From Prochlorococcus sp. AG-363-A16 (GTDB lineage Bacteria; Cyanobacteriota; Cyanobacteriia; PCC-6307; Cyanobiaceae), in assembly GCA_003280345.1 (NCBI GenBank), contig QCFB01000014.1, positions 1 through 48,264 of the forward strand: a DNA stretch of 48,264 nt, given 5' to 3'. The notes under the pieces were generated by a model. It had not been told where the DNA came from. It did no database searches and saw only the letters and a program-made list of their open reading frames with translations. Each line of letters begins with the position of its first letter. Position 1 is the stretch's first letter. Position numbers and translations under genes: made by a program. Positions 9,245-19,068 of this stretch are shown here, piece by piece.

Positions 9245-10084
9245 ATGGTTACTTTTCTTGATAACGGAATGCTCATGAAAGGGGGAGGTTCATCACAGCT
9301 AAAAAGCGTTGATGCCCCAGTTCATAGGAAGCGGGTTGGCCCCAAAATCACAATCATGGTTGTTGATGATGAGCCTGCCGTACTACGTGTATTGGTCACT
9401 CGTCTTAATTTGGCTGGTTATCGGGTTGTCTCCGCTGATGATGGAGAGCAGGCTCTTCAGGTATTCCACGATGAATCTCCTGACTTGGTTGTACTTGATG
9501 TGATGCTGCCAAAGCTTGATGGTTTTGCAGTTTGTCGTCGTTTGCGTGCTGAGTCTTGTGTTCCAATTATCTTTCTCACAGCTTTAGAGGCGATCTCTGA
9601 AAAGGTTGCTGGCTTGGATTTAGGGGCAGATGATTACCTTTCGAAGCCATTTAGCCCAAAAGAGTTGGAGGCCAGAATCGCAACCATACTGAGAAGGGTT
9701 GGGCCAGGGGCTGCAGTTGCTGAGCCAAGGGAATTACCTGTAGGTCAAGGAGTATTGAGATTAGGAGATTTAGTTGTAGACACTAATCGTCGTCAAGTTA
9801 GTCGCGGAGGTCAGCGAATAGGTCTTACTTATACTGAATTTAGTTTGTTGGAATTGTTGTTCAGAGATCCTGGGAAGGTAGTGCCTCGGGCAGAGATACT
9901 TGAGCAGCTTTGGGGATATCCGCCAAGGAGAGCAGCCGATTTAAGAGTTGTTGATGTATATGTTGCACGTTTGAGGGGCAAGCTGGAGCCTGACCCTCGC
10001 AATCCTGAGTTGATCTTGACTGTTAGAGGAATCGGTTATGCATCCCAGCGGATGGGGGAATTCCCTACAGCAATAGCCAGTTAA
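9245..10084 (+). CDS. OmpR-family response regulator, RpaB/Ycf27-like
   Basis: A 279-residue two-component response regulator. The receiver domain has the acidic pair Asp41-Asp42, phospho-acceptor Asp85 in LVVLDVMLPKLDGF, FLTALE with the switch Thr, and the SKPFSPKELEARI lysine motif. The winged-helix DNA-binding domain shows LTYTEFSLLELL, EILEQLWGYPPRR and RVVDVYVARLRGKLEPDP. It resembles RpaB/Ycf27 of cyanobacteria, but the receiver differs (EPAVLRVL instead of EASIRRIL) and there is a 35-residue basic N-terminal extension, so it may be a paralogue. I therefore give no symbol. GGAAGG upstream supports the first ATG; inner ATGs at codons 9 and 11 are alternatives. No histidine kinase is adjacent. 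Confidence 0.88.
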   Translation: MVTFLDNGMLMKGGGSSQLKSVDAPVHRKRVGPKITIMVVDDEPAVLRVLVTRLNLAGYRVVSADDGEQALQVFHDESPDLVVLDVMLPKLDGFAVCRRLRAESCVPIIFLTALEAISEKVAGLDLGADDYLSKPFSPKELEARIATILRRVGPGAAVAEPRELPVGQGVLRLGDLVVDTNRRQVSRGGQRIGLTYTEFSLLELLFRDPGKVVPRAEILEQLWGYPPRRAADLRVVDVYVARLRGKLEPDPRNPELILTVRGIGYASQRMGEFPTAIAS

Positions 10085-10155
10085 AAAAGGCATAGCTTTG
10101 CCCACATAAATCGCTTTCATTGCCACCAAGATGGTGTTCTATCTCGGATTTTGCT

Positions 10156-11658
10156 TTGTCTGAATTACGTGAGACTCGTTTAGAAAAGTCCCAAGCCTTA
10201 AAGGGGTTGGGTCAGGGGCCCTATTCGGTAAGTTTTGATCAAAGTCATCATGCAGCGACTTTGCATGCTGATCATGATGATTTGCCCAATGGAGAAGATC
10301 GACTAGTAAATGTTTCTGTTGCCGGAAGGGTTATGTCCCGACGAGTAATGGGGAAATTGGCTTTTTTTACATTGGCTGATCAGACTGGAACTATTCAGCT
10401 TTATCTAGAGAAGGCAACTATTGATGAATTTGCGAAGGATGCAAATAATGATTCTTCCTTTTCCCAGTTAACAGATCTTGTTGATAGTGGTGACTGGATT
10501 GGAGCGAAGGGAATTTTACGTAGGACAGATCGTGGTGAGTTATCTATAAAAGTTAGGTCTTGGCAGATGCTTTCTAAATCATTGCAACCTCTGCCTGACA
10601 AATGGCATGGGTTGGCCGATGTTGAAAAGCGCTATAGGCAAAGATATTTGGATTTAATTGTGTCTCCGAATTCACGAGACACTTTTCGAAGGAGAGCCTT
10701 AATGGTTAGCGCTATTCGTCGGTGGTTAGATGATCGAGGTTTTTTAGAGATTGATACTCCTGTACTTCAATCTGAAGCTGGTGGAGCTGAGGCTAGGCCA
10801 TTCATTACGCATCACAACACACTGGATTTGCCTCTTTATTTACGTATTGCCTCTGAGCTGCATTTAAAGCGCTTGGTAGTGGGTGGATTCGAGCGAGTTT
10901 ATGAATTAGGGAGAATTTTTCGTAATGAGGGAGTTAGTACTCGTCATAATCCAGAATTTACCTCTGTAGAGATATACAAGGCTTTTGCTGATTACCTGGA
11001 AATGATGGATTTAACCGAACAATTAATTGCTTCGGTTTGTTTACAAATTTGTGAATCTACAAAGCTCTCTTATCAGGGCATGGAAATTGATTTGACGCCT
11101 CCATGGAGAAGGGCAACGATGCATGAGCTTGTAGAAGAGGCAACTGGGCTTGATTTCAAAACTTTTGGTAAGGATAGAGATAGGGCTGCCTCAGCCATGA
11201 TTGAAGTTGGCCTTTCAGTTCCAGACAAGGCAGATAGCGTTGGTCGTTTACTTAATGAGACTTTCGAACAATCAGTGGAGTCGAATCTTCTTCAACCAAC
11301 TTTTGTAATTGATTACCCAATAGAGATTTCACCTCTTGCTAGGAGGCACCGCAGTAAAGAAGGTTTGGTTGAGCGCTTTGAACTTTTTATAACTGGCAGA
11401 GAAATTGCAAATGCTTTTAGTGAATTAATTGACCCAATTGATCAGAGACAACGACTGGAATCTCAGCAGCTCAGAAGGCAGGCTGGAGATCTTGAGGCTC
11501 ATGGAGTTGATGAAGATTTTCTTAGCGCTCTCGAGGTTGGGATGCCACCAACCGGTGGATTAGGAATAGGTATTGATCGATTGGTGATGCTCTTGACTGA
11601 TAGCCCTTCTATCCGTGATGTGATTGCGTTTCCTATCCTTAGACCTGAATCAAAGTAG
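10156..11658 (+). CDS. lysS: Lysyl-tRNA synthetase, class II
   Basis: LysRS charges tRNA-Lys. An N-terminal OB fold ([32 protein letters not shown]) is followed by the class II catalytic core with motif 2 ([18 protein letters not shown]) and motif 3 ([14 protein letters not shown]). Both possible starts are TTG. I chose 10156 ([21 protein letters not shown] follows) because homologues begin with a similar S(E/D)LR(D/E)TRLEK stretch. The upstream TTG at 10120 would add 12 unlike residues. Neither has a clear ribosome-binding site. With 10156 the protein has 500 residues, normal for the family. Confidence 0.95.
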   Translation: MSELRETRLEKSQALKGLGQGPYSVSFDQSHHAATLHADHDDLPNGEDRLVNVSVAGRVMSRRVMGKLAFFTLADQTGTIQLYLEKATIDEFAKDANNDSSFSQLTDLVDSGDWIGAKGILRRTDRGELSIKVRSWQMLSKSLQPLPDKWHGLADVEKRYRQRYLDLIVSPNSRDTFRRRALMVSAIRRWLDDRGFLEIDTPVLQSEAGGAEARPFITHHNTLDLPLYLRIASELHLKRLVVGGFERVYELGRIFRNEGVSTRHNPEFTSVEIYKAFADYLEMMDLTEQLIASVCLQICESTKLSYQGMEIDLTPPWRRATMHELVEEATGLDFKTFGKDRDRAASAMIEVGLSVPDKADSVGRLLNETFEQSVESNLLQPTFVIDYPIEISPLARRHRSKEGLVERFELFITGREIANAFSELIDPIDQRQRLESQQLRRQAGDLEAHGVDEDFLSALEVGMPPTGGLGIGIDRLVMLLTDSPSIRDVIAFPILRPESK

Positions 11659-11719
11659 CAATCCATGCGAAGGTGAACCATCAAAGTGGATAATTGAGCG
11701 AGTGGAATGGTTCTGTTAG

Positions 11720-11974
11720 ATGAGTGGCGAGCGCGTAGGTTTCCGCTTTAAACACGCCGATGCGGTGGTCAAGCGCAATCCCCAAGGGCGTTCTAGACGT
11801 GGCTGGGTGATGGAACCTGTTGAACAGACCACAAGTAGAGGCACCAAAATGCCTGCTTACCGTATCCGTTGGCGTGATAGTGAGCGTCCGGAAATAGTTC
11901 TTCAGCACATGTTGATAGCTGACCCTGACCCAACTCCGCCTCCAGAGAACGTGAGCCTTAAGCCTCCTTCTTGA
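11720..11974 (+). CDS. Small conserved cyanobacterial protein of unknown function
   Basis: An 84-residue basic protein, apparently conserved in marine picocyanobacteria from memory. The N-terminal half is rich in Arg and Lys (RFKHADAVVKRNPQGRSRRGW). The middle alternates as short beta strands (GWVMEPVE, AYRIRW, PEIVLQHMLIA) and the tail is proline-rich (PDPTPPPE). The strand pattern looks like a small SH3-like barrel, which is inference. It follows lysS by 61 bases on the same strand, a gap that holds an inverted repeat GAACCAT/ATGGTTC. No function is assigned. Confidence 0.72.
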   Translation: MSGERVGFRFKHADAVVKRNPQGRSRRGWVMEPVEQTTSRGTKMPAYRIRWRDSERPEIVLQHMLIADPDPTPPPENVSLKPPS

Positions 11975-11985
11975 GCGAGCTGAGC

Positions 11986-12468
11986 TTATTTATTAACCCC
12001 ACTTCGTTTGCGAAGCTGGTCGAATTCCACTTCAACTTCGAATTTCTTCCAGTCTTCTTCGATACTTTCACTGACTTTTTTTGAATCTTTAGAAAGATTT
12101 AAGAATTCACCTTCTAGAGTCTTTAATTGCCTTTCAATTGACTTAAAATCCGACCAAAATTGCCTACCTCGATCCATTAATTTTTTTACATGGTCGTCTG
12201 CTCGCATAGCTAGGGATAAATCTTTTGATTTTCTTGCCCGTGAGGCTCTTTGCTGCCATTTGTGAATGTTTTTAGCTTGTTCGAGTAAGGCTGTTCGTTT
12301 ATGTTCTGCTTTCTTTTGAAGACTTTGATATTTTTTGTGTAGATAAAGCCAATGATCTTTTTGGGTTTGTTGTGATAGTAGGGATTGTTGAGAAGGATTG
12401 GCTTCTAGGAAATTATTTAATTTTTCTTCAAGCTCTAGCTCCAGCTGTTGGAGCCAAGATTGACTCAT
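11986..12468 (-). CDS. Conserved hypothetical coiled-coil protein
   Basis: A 160-residue, highly charged protein of unknown function. Almost the whole length is predicted helix by eye, rich in Lys, Glu, Gln and Leu with heptad-like spacing (for example LQQLELELEEKLNNFLEA and LKTLEGEFLNLSKDSKK). It has no membrane segment or signal peptide and no cysteine. It lies between smpB (same strand, 72 bases away) and the small gene 11720-11974 (convergent, 11 bases apart). Codon usage looks like that of its neighbours. A structural or chromosome-associated role is possible but not shown. Confidence 0.75.
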   Translation of the reverse strand: MSQSWLQQLELELEEKLNNFLEANPSQQSLLSQQTQKDHWLYLHKKYQSLQKKAEHKRTALLEQAKNIHKWQQRASRARKSKDLSLAMRADDHVKKLMDRGRQFWSDFKSIERQLKTLEGEFLNLSKDSKKVSESIEEDWKKFEVEVEFDQLRKRSGVNK

Positions 12469-12540
12469 GATGTTAGTAGAGAGATTGTGTGTAGTTAATA
12501 ATTCATAGTGCTATATCAATCCAGGCTTGCAAATTAATTA

Positions 12541-13038
12541 TTAATAGCGTGCCAATGCTGATTTAACATCACGATCAGCTTGCTTTTTCTTTTCTTCGTT
12601 TCTTTTGTCATGTAGTTTGCGACCTTTTCCAAGACCAATAGTCAATTTTATCCATGAACCTTTGATATGTAGATTCATAGGGATAAGAGTGAGCCCTTTT
12701 TTTTCAAGTTGAACTCGCAATTTATTGATTTCACGACGATGGGCTAAAAGTTTTCTGACACGAAGTGGATCATGATTGAAGAATTCGCTCGCGTGTTGAT
12801 TAGGAGAAATATGTACGTTGTGCAGATGAAGCTCGCCTTTGCGGACTAGGCAGAAACCGTCTCTCAAATTTGCATTGCCTGCTCTTATTGATTTAACTTC
12901 AGTTCCGAGAAGTTCGATTCCTGTTTCAAGTGTTTCAAGAATCTCGTATTGGTATCTAGCTTGGCGATTGTCTGCCAGTAAACGATTTGCACTAAGTCTT
13001 GCGGCTGCCTTTGCCTTTTTACCTTTGGTTTTAGACAT
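12541..13038 (-). CDS. smpB: SsrA-binding protein SmpB
   Basis: SmpB binds tmRNA and brings it to stalled ribosomes for trans-translation. The 165-residue protein contains the OB-fold core with [20 protein letters not shown], the [10 protein letters not shown] segment, the basic KLLAHRREI segment and the C-terminal basic tail [18 protein letters not shown] that inserts into the mRNA channel. The head is extended by basic residues ([14 protein letters not shown]), as in other picocyanobacteria. The gene is divergent from ruvB, with 50 bases between the start codons. The tmRNA gene itself is not in this window. Confidence 0.96.
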   Translation of the reverse strand: MSKTKGKKAKAAARLSANRLLADNRQARYQYEILETLETGIELLGTEVKSIRAGNANLRDGFCLVRKGELHLHNVHISPNQHASEFFNHDPLRVRKLLAHRREINKLRVQLEKKGLTLIPMNLHIKGSWIKLTIGLGKGRKLHDKRNEEKKKQADRDVKSALARY

Positions 13039-13088
13039 CTCCTTTTATCGGGATTCCGACACTGTGAATAGGTCGGTACTCTTCAAGC

Positions 13089-14147
13089 ATGGCGATTGTT
13101 TCTTCAAGTATCGACCGACCTGATTCCAATCGGTCAACGAGTAAGTCCAGGGTGGTTGATGCTGAGCTTTTGCCAGATGATGCCATCACATCAAGAGAAG
13201 AGGGACTGAGACCAAAGCGCCTAGATGAATTTGTAGGTCAAGCTCCACTGAAGCAGGTTCTTGGCATTGCTGTAAAGGCAGCTAAAGGTAGAAGGGAAGC
13301 TTTAGATCATTTGTTGTTATACGGACCTCCTGGCTTGGGAAAAACCACGATGGCTTTGGTCTTAGCTGAAGAACTTGGCGTGAAATGTCGAATTACTAGT
13401 GCACCAGCCTTAGAGCGGCCTAGAGACATAATTGGTCTACTGGTGAATTTGAAGCCACGCGAATTGTTGTTTGTTGATGAGATTCATCGACTTTCAAGTA
13501 TTGCGCAGGAGCTTTTGTATCCTGCGATGGAAGATCTCCGGCTTGATTTAACTGTTGGGAAGGGAAGCACTGCTCGGACTAGAGCTTTAGAGCTACCTCC
13601 ATTCACTCTTGTTGGAGCAACAACTCGGGCGGGAGCCCTTAGCTCGCCAATGCGCGATCGCTTTGGCTTAACTGAAAGACTTGATTTTTATAACTTGCCG
13701 GATCTTCAGGCGATTGTGAGAAGGTCAGCTGGAATACTCCTCTTGCCTTTAACCAATGATGGATGTTTGGAGATCGCCAGACGCTGTAGAGGCACTCCAA
13801 GAATTGCAAATCGATTATTGAGAAGGGTGCGTGATTTCGCAACTGTCCGAGGAGAGCTTGATGAAATTGATGTGCTGATTGTTGATGAAGCTCTGACTTT
13901 GCATCGAGTAGATCATCGAGGATTAGATGAGAGTGATAGAAGGTTGATGGAACTTTTGCTTTCCTCATATGGAGGAGGTCCAGTTGGTCTAGAAACTTTG
14001 GCGGCCGCTTTGGGAGAGGATCCAGCAACTTTGGAATCTTTGATAGAGCCTTTTCTTTTACAGATTGGTTTTCTTAAGCGCACTCCCCGCGGGAGAGTTG
14101 TAACTGATGCTGGACGTGCTCACCTTGGAAGGCAGGCGAGATTATGA
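13089..14147 (+). CDS. ruvB: Holliday junction branch-migration helicase RuvB
   Basis: RuvB is the AAA+ motor that drives branch migration with RuvA. In the 352-residue protein, Walker [10 protein letters not shown] is at residues 79-87, Walker B is in [11 protein letters not shown], sensor 1 in [11 protein letters not shown] and the Arg finger region in [17 protein letters not shown]. The C-terminal winged helix ends with [19 protein letters not shown]. The first 30 residues are a loose extension normal in cyanobacteria. The stop overlaps the ATG of the TPR gene (ATGA), so the two are probably translationally coupled. Confidence 0.97.
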   Translation: MAIVSSSIDRPDSNRSTSKSRVVDAELLPDDAITSREEGLRPKRLDEFVGQAPLKQVLGIAVKAAKGRREALDHLLLYGPPGLGKTTMALVLAEELGVKCRITSAPALERPRDIIGLLVNLKPRELLFVDEIHRLSSIAQELLYPAMEDLRLDLTVGKGSTARTRALELPPFTLVGATTRAGALSSPMRDRFGLTERLDFYNLPDLQAIVRRSAGILLLPLTNDGCLEIARRCRGTPRIANRLLRRVRDFATVRGELDEIDVLIVDEALTLHRVDHRGLDESDRRLMELLLSSYGGGPVGLETLAAALGEDPATLESLIEPFLLQIGFLKRTPRGRVVTDAGRAHLGRQARL

Positions 14148-14950
14148 GTTTTGATTGGTATAGAAAGAATTTAATTAGTAATTTGTTCTGTTTCTTTGTC
14201 CTTTTTTTGTTTATTGGACAACCATTAAAGGTAGAAGCTGAGCAATCGAGACAAATACTCTTTAATCAAGCACTGCAAGCAAGTCAGGATGGAGATTTTA
14301 TAGAAGCCTTGCAACGTTGGGACAAATTGCTTGAAATTTCTCCAAAGCAACCTTTGGCATTAAGCAACCGAGGTAATGTTCGACTTGCTCTTGGAGATCC
14401 AGAAGGTGCGATTGTTGATCAAACATTGGCCATTGAGCTGTTGCCAGATGAGCCGGACCCTCATCTGAATAGAGGGACTGCAGAGGAGGCTCTTCAAAGA
14501 TGGGAAGATGCAGAAAATGATTACAACTGGATTCTTGAGCGTAACCCTGATGACCCTTCGGCTTTATACAACCTTGGCAATGTAAAAGGATCTCAAGGAG
14601 ATTGGCTGCAAGCCGAATCTCTGTTTTGTAAGGCCTCAGTTTCTTTTTCTGGTTTTACTATGGCTCGTTCTAGTCAGGCATTAGCGCAATATCAGCTTGG
14701 ACAATTTGAAATTGCTGAGTCAGAGCTTAGGAGTCTTATTCGAAAATATCCAATGTTTGCTGATGCTCGAGCTGCTCTAACAGCACTTTTGTGGCGTAAA
14801 GGGTTTCTTGGTGAAGCAGAAAGTAATTGGGTTGCTGCTGTTGGACTAGATAGTCGATATAGGCAACCCGATTGGCTTTTAGATTTTCGTCGTTGGCCTC
14901 CGCAGCCAACAAATGATCTGATGGCTTTTTTGGCATTGGAGAGTCCATGA
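14144..14950 (+). CDS. Exported or membrane-anchored TPR-repeat protein
   Basis: A 268-residue protein with a hydrophobic segment at about residues 12-32 (a signal peptide or N-terminal anchor ending near VEAEQS), followed by at least five tetratricopeptide-like repeats. Clear examples are [40 protein letters not shown] and [19 protein letters not shown]. TPRs mediate protein-protein contact, and in cyanobacteria such proteins often act in photosystem or envelope assembly; the partner here is unknown. The gene overlaps ruvB by 4 bases and the downstream amidohydrolase by 4 bases, so the three are likely one operon. Confidence 0.85.
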   Translation: MSFDWYRKNLISNLFCFFVLFLFIGQPLKVEAEQSRQILFNQALQASQDGDFIEALQRWDKLLEISPKQPLALSNRGNVRLALGDPEGAIVDQTLAIELLPDEPDPHLNRGTAEEALQRWEDAENDYNWILERNPDDPSALYNLGNVKGSQGDWLQAESLFCKASVSFSGFTMARSSQALAQYQLGQFEIAESELRSLIRKYPMFADARAALTALLWRKGFLGEAESNWVAAVGLDSRYRQPDWLLDFRRWPPQPTNDLMAFLALESP

Positions 14951-16143
14951 CTTTCACCAAAAGTTCTAACAAACTTCTTGCTGAGTTTTTGCCCGATTTG
15001 CTTGCATTGCGCAGACATTTACATGCACATCCTGAGCTGAGTGGAGAAGAACATCAAACGGCCGTACTTGTAGCAGGAGAGTTACGTCGATATGGATGGA
15101 GAGTCCGCGAGGCGGTTGGGAGGACTGGGGTAGTCGCAGAACTTGGCCCCTCAGATGGGGCTTTGGTTGGTTTGAGAGTCGACATGGATGCTTTACCTGT
15201 CGATGAGAAAACAGGTCTTGAGTATGCTTCTCGCCGACAAGGGGTGATGCATGCTTGTGGACATGATTTGCATACCTGTATTGGACTTGGTGTCGCAAGA
15301 CTTTTAGTAGCCCAACAGCCACTTTTGACTGGAGTGCGCTTGTTGTTTCAACCTGCAGAAGAAATAGCTGCAGGAGCACGTTGGATGCGCAATGCAGGCG
15401 CTACTAAGGGCTTGGATGCGTTGTTTGGTGTGCATGTATTTCCTGACTTACCCGTAGGGCAAGTTGGAGTTAGGAGTGGAAGTCTTACTGCTGCTGCTGG
15501 TGAATTAGAAATTGAGGTACTAGGAGAAGGTGGTCATGGGGCAAGACCTCATGAAGCTGTCGATGCAATTTGGGTTGCTGCAAAGATTGTCAGTGGCCTT
15601 CAGGAATCAATTAGTCGTTGTCTTGATGCACTACATCCTGTGGTGATCAGTATTGGTCGTATCGAGGGAGGTAGTGCCTTTAATGTTATTGCTGAACGAG
15701 TCAGACTTTTAGGAACTGTTCGTTGTTTAGATTCGGATTTCCACGAGACTCTCCCTTCATGGATAGAGGAGAAAGTCCAATCAATTGCTTCTAGCTTGGG
15801 TGCAAAGGCAGTTGTTAACTATCGCTGCATTGCACCTCCAGTTTTTAATGACCATGAATTGACTGCCCTTCTTGAGTCCACTGCTGTTAACTTGCTTGGA
15901 AGACAAAATGTTTTAAGAATTGAAGAACCTTCATTAGGCGCTGAAGATTTTGCTGAACTTTTAAATGGAGTCAGAGGCACTATGTTTCGTTTAGGTGTTG
16001 CTGGAAAAGATGGGTGCCCCCCACTGCATAACGGTCAGTTTTGCCCTGACGAGGACAGCTTGCGTGTTGGGGTTGAGCTTTTAACGGCAACTATTTGTAC
16101 GTGGATGGAAGCTCATTCAAAAATTGATATAAAAAAAGAGTGA
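14947..16143 (+). CDS. M20-family amidohydrolase (IAA-amino-acid/N-acyl amino acid hydrolase type)
   Basis: A 398-residue zinc metallopeptidase of family M20D. Metal-binding and catalytic motifs are visible: LRRHLHAHPELSGEEHQT near the N terminus, VGLRVDMDALPVDE, MHACGHDLHTCIG, FQPAEEIAAGARWM and the late EEPSLGAEDFAELL. The inner domain GGHGARPHEAVDAI mediates dimerisation. The family hydrolyses N-acyl or aryl amino acids such as hippurate-like and IAA-amino acid conjugates; the substrate cannot be told here. It overlaps the TPR gene by 4 bases and its TGA overlaps the ATG of the next small gene. Confidence 0.9.
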   Translation: MTFTKSSNKLLAEFLPDLLALRRHLHAHPELSGEEHQTAVLVAGELRRYGWRVREAVGRTGVVAELGPSDGALVGLRVDMDALPVDEKTGLEYASRRQGVMHACGHDLHTCIGLGVARLLVAQQPLLTGVRLLFQPAEEIAAGARWMRNAGATKGLDALFGVHVFPDLPVGQVGVRSGSLTAAAGELEIEVLGEGGHGARPHEAVDAIWVAAKIVSGLQESISRCLDALHPVVISIGRIEGGSAFNVIAERVRLLGTVRCLDSDFHETLPSWIEEKVQSIASSLGAKAVVNYRCIAPPVFNDHELTALLESTAVNLLGRQNVLRIEEPSLGAEDFAELLNGVRGTMFRLGVAGKDGCPPLHNGQFCPDEDSLRVGVELLTATICTWMEAHSKIDIKKE

Positions 16144-16361
16144 TGAAAAGATTCGAAAATCCTTTGTTATCGTTTGCTGCTCCTTTGTTAATTCTGTTAG
16201 CGCTGCTTGGGACATTACAGAGAGAGGGGAGTGATCGTTTGCAGTTGATGCCTGCATTGGTTGTGGGTGTTGCATTGACTCTGAGTGGTGCAATAGGACG
16301 TAGTATTCGAAGGAAAAAACTATTGTTGGCAATTCGCTCTTCTAATTCTGAGGTCAATTAA
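16143..16361 (+). CDS. Small two-helix membrane protein of unknown function
   Basis: A 72-residue protein with two hydrophobic stretches (about residues 8-24 and 36-52) and a basic end (RSIRRKKLLLAIRSS). The ATG overlaps the amidohydrolase stop by one base (TGATG), which I prefer to the in-frame GTG three bases earlier. It may belong to one of the small cyanobacterial membrane DUF families (DUF3188 is a candidate from memory, not verified). It closes the coupled ruvB-TPR-amidohydrolase set. Confidence 0.7.
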   Translation: MKRFENPLLSFAAPLLILLALLGTLQREGSDRLQLMPALVVGVALTLSGAIGRSIRRKKLLLAIRSSNSEVN

Positions 16362-16439
16362 GAGGTATTTATAGAGAGGGCATTAATTAGAATCAATAAG
16401 GCAGCTGAAATTATCAAATGCAGCTAGCTTTCTAATAAC

Positions 16440-17962
<1,523 letters not shown>

Positions 17963-17978
17963 TCTCAGATAAGTAAAA

Positions 17979-18923
17979 CTATTTGATTGCTTTTTTGAAC
18001 CATTTAATTGTTTTTTCAAGGCCTTCCTCGAGAGGTATCTTTGGAGACCATCCCAATTCTTGTTGAGCTAAAGCAATTAATGGTTTTCTTTGCATTGGAT
18101 CATCATCAGGTAATGGTTTTTTTATAAATTCAAGTTTCGGATTAATTCGATTACGGACTAATTCTGCTAATTCAAGAATTGTAAATTCCCCAGGATTTCC
18201 GATATTTATTGGGCCTGCATGATTGCCATCCATTAGTCGAATCATTCCATCAATAAGATCATCGACATAGCAGAAGGATCTGGTTTGCTGTCCATTCCCA
18301 TATATTGTGAGTGATTCTCCTAGTAGTGCTTGAACTATAAAATTGCTAATCACTCTTCCATCATTAGGTAACATCCTTGGGCCATAAGTGTTGAAGATTC
18401 GCATAACCCTGATTTCTGTTCCATGCATTCTTTGATAGTCAAAACATAAAGTTTCTGCTATGCGTTTTCCTTCGTCATAGCAGCTACGTGTTCCAATAGT
18501 ATTTACACTTCCTCTATAGCTTTCTGGTTGAGGGTGTATTTCAGGATCGCCATATACCTCACTTGTGCTTGCTAGTAGGATTCTGGCACCTACACGTCTT
18601 GCCAGACCAAGCATATTAAAAGTCCCTAGGAAACTTGTTTTGGCTGTTTTGATTGGATTGAACTGGTAATGCACTGGAGACGCAGGGCAAGCCAGATGCC
18701 AGATACGGTCAACTTCTATTTGAATTGGTTGAGTTACATCGTGTCTAATAAGTTCAAAACTAGGATGACCTATCCATTGAATTATATTTTCTTTTCTACC
18801 TGTAAAGTAATTATCTAAACATATAACTTCTTCACCAGCTTCCATTAATCGATCTGTCAGATGTGAGCCTAGAAAACCTGCTCCACCAGTTATGAGGTTT
18901 CGATATTTGGTGCATTTTTTCAT
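17979..18923 (-). CDS. NAD-dependent sugar epimerase/dehydratase, UDP-glucuronate decarboxylase type
   Basis: A 314-residue extended short-chain dehydrogenase. The N-terminal Rossmann motif GGAGFLGSH begins near residue 13, [14 protein letters not shown] contributes the catalytic Ser/Thr, and YDEGKR provides the Tyr-x3-Lys pair. The segments [22 protein letters not shown] and [18 protein letters not shown] are typical of UDP-glucuronate decarboxylase (UXS), which makes UDP-xylose for polysaccharide. Other nucleotide-sugar epimerases are close relatives, so no symbol is given. The gene stands alone, 145 bases downstream of tkt on the same strand. Confidence 0.85.
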   Translation of the reverse strand: MKKCTKYRNLITGGAGFLGSHLTDRLMEAGEEVICLDNYFTGRKENIIQWIGHPSFELIRHDVTQPIQIEVDRIWHLACPASPVHYQFNPIKTAKTSFLGTFNMLGLARRVGARILLASTSEVYGDPEIHPQPESYRGSVNTIGTRSCYDEGKRIAETLCFDYQRMHGTEIRVMRIFNTYGPRMLPNDGRVISNFIVQALLGESLTIYGNGQQTRSFCYVDDLIDGMIRLMDGNHAGPINIGNPGEFTILELAELVRNRINPKLEFIKKPLPDDDPMQRKPLIALAQQELGWSPKIPLEEGLEKTIKWFKKAIK

Positions 18924-19039
18924 TGTTTTAATCTTAGATTTTCTTGTTTCTTGATGTTGCTTTAGTGTTGATAAATTTTTAGAACCTTTAGGGATACTTA
19001 AAAGATTTTAACTAGTAAATACCCCTAAATATTTTTTTT

Positions 19040-19068
19040 ACTAAAAGCAGAGCAAAATTTTTGCTCTC
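19040..19068 (-). terminator. Probable intrinsic terminator of tkt
   Basis: Right after the transketolase stop on the minus strand lies the near-perfect dyad AGAGCAAAA (19049-19057) and TTTTGCTCT (19059-19067). It is followed in the minus direction by a short T-rich stretch (GCTTTTAG). The loop is tight and the T tract short, so termination may be partial. Confidence 0.5.

Noticed and set aside
10120-10155. Upstream TTG start of lysS
   Set aside because: The added residues ([11 protein letters not shown]) do not look like the family N terminus, while the TTG at 10156 does.
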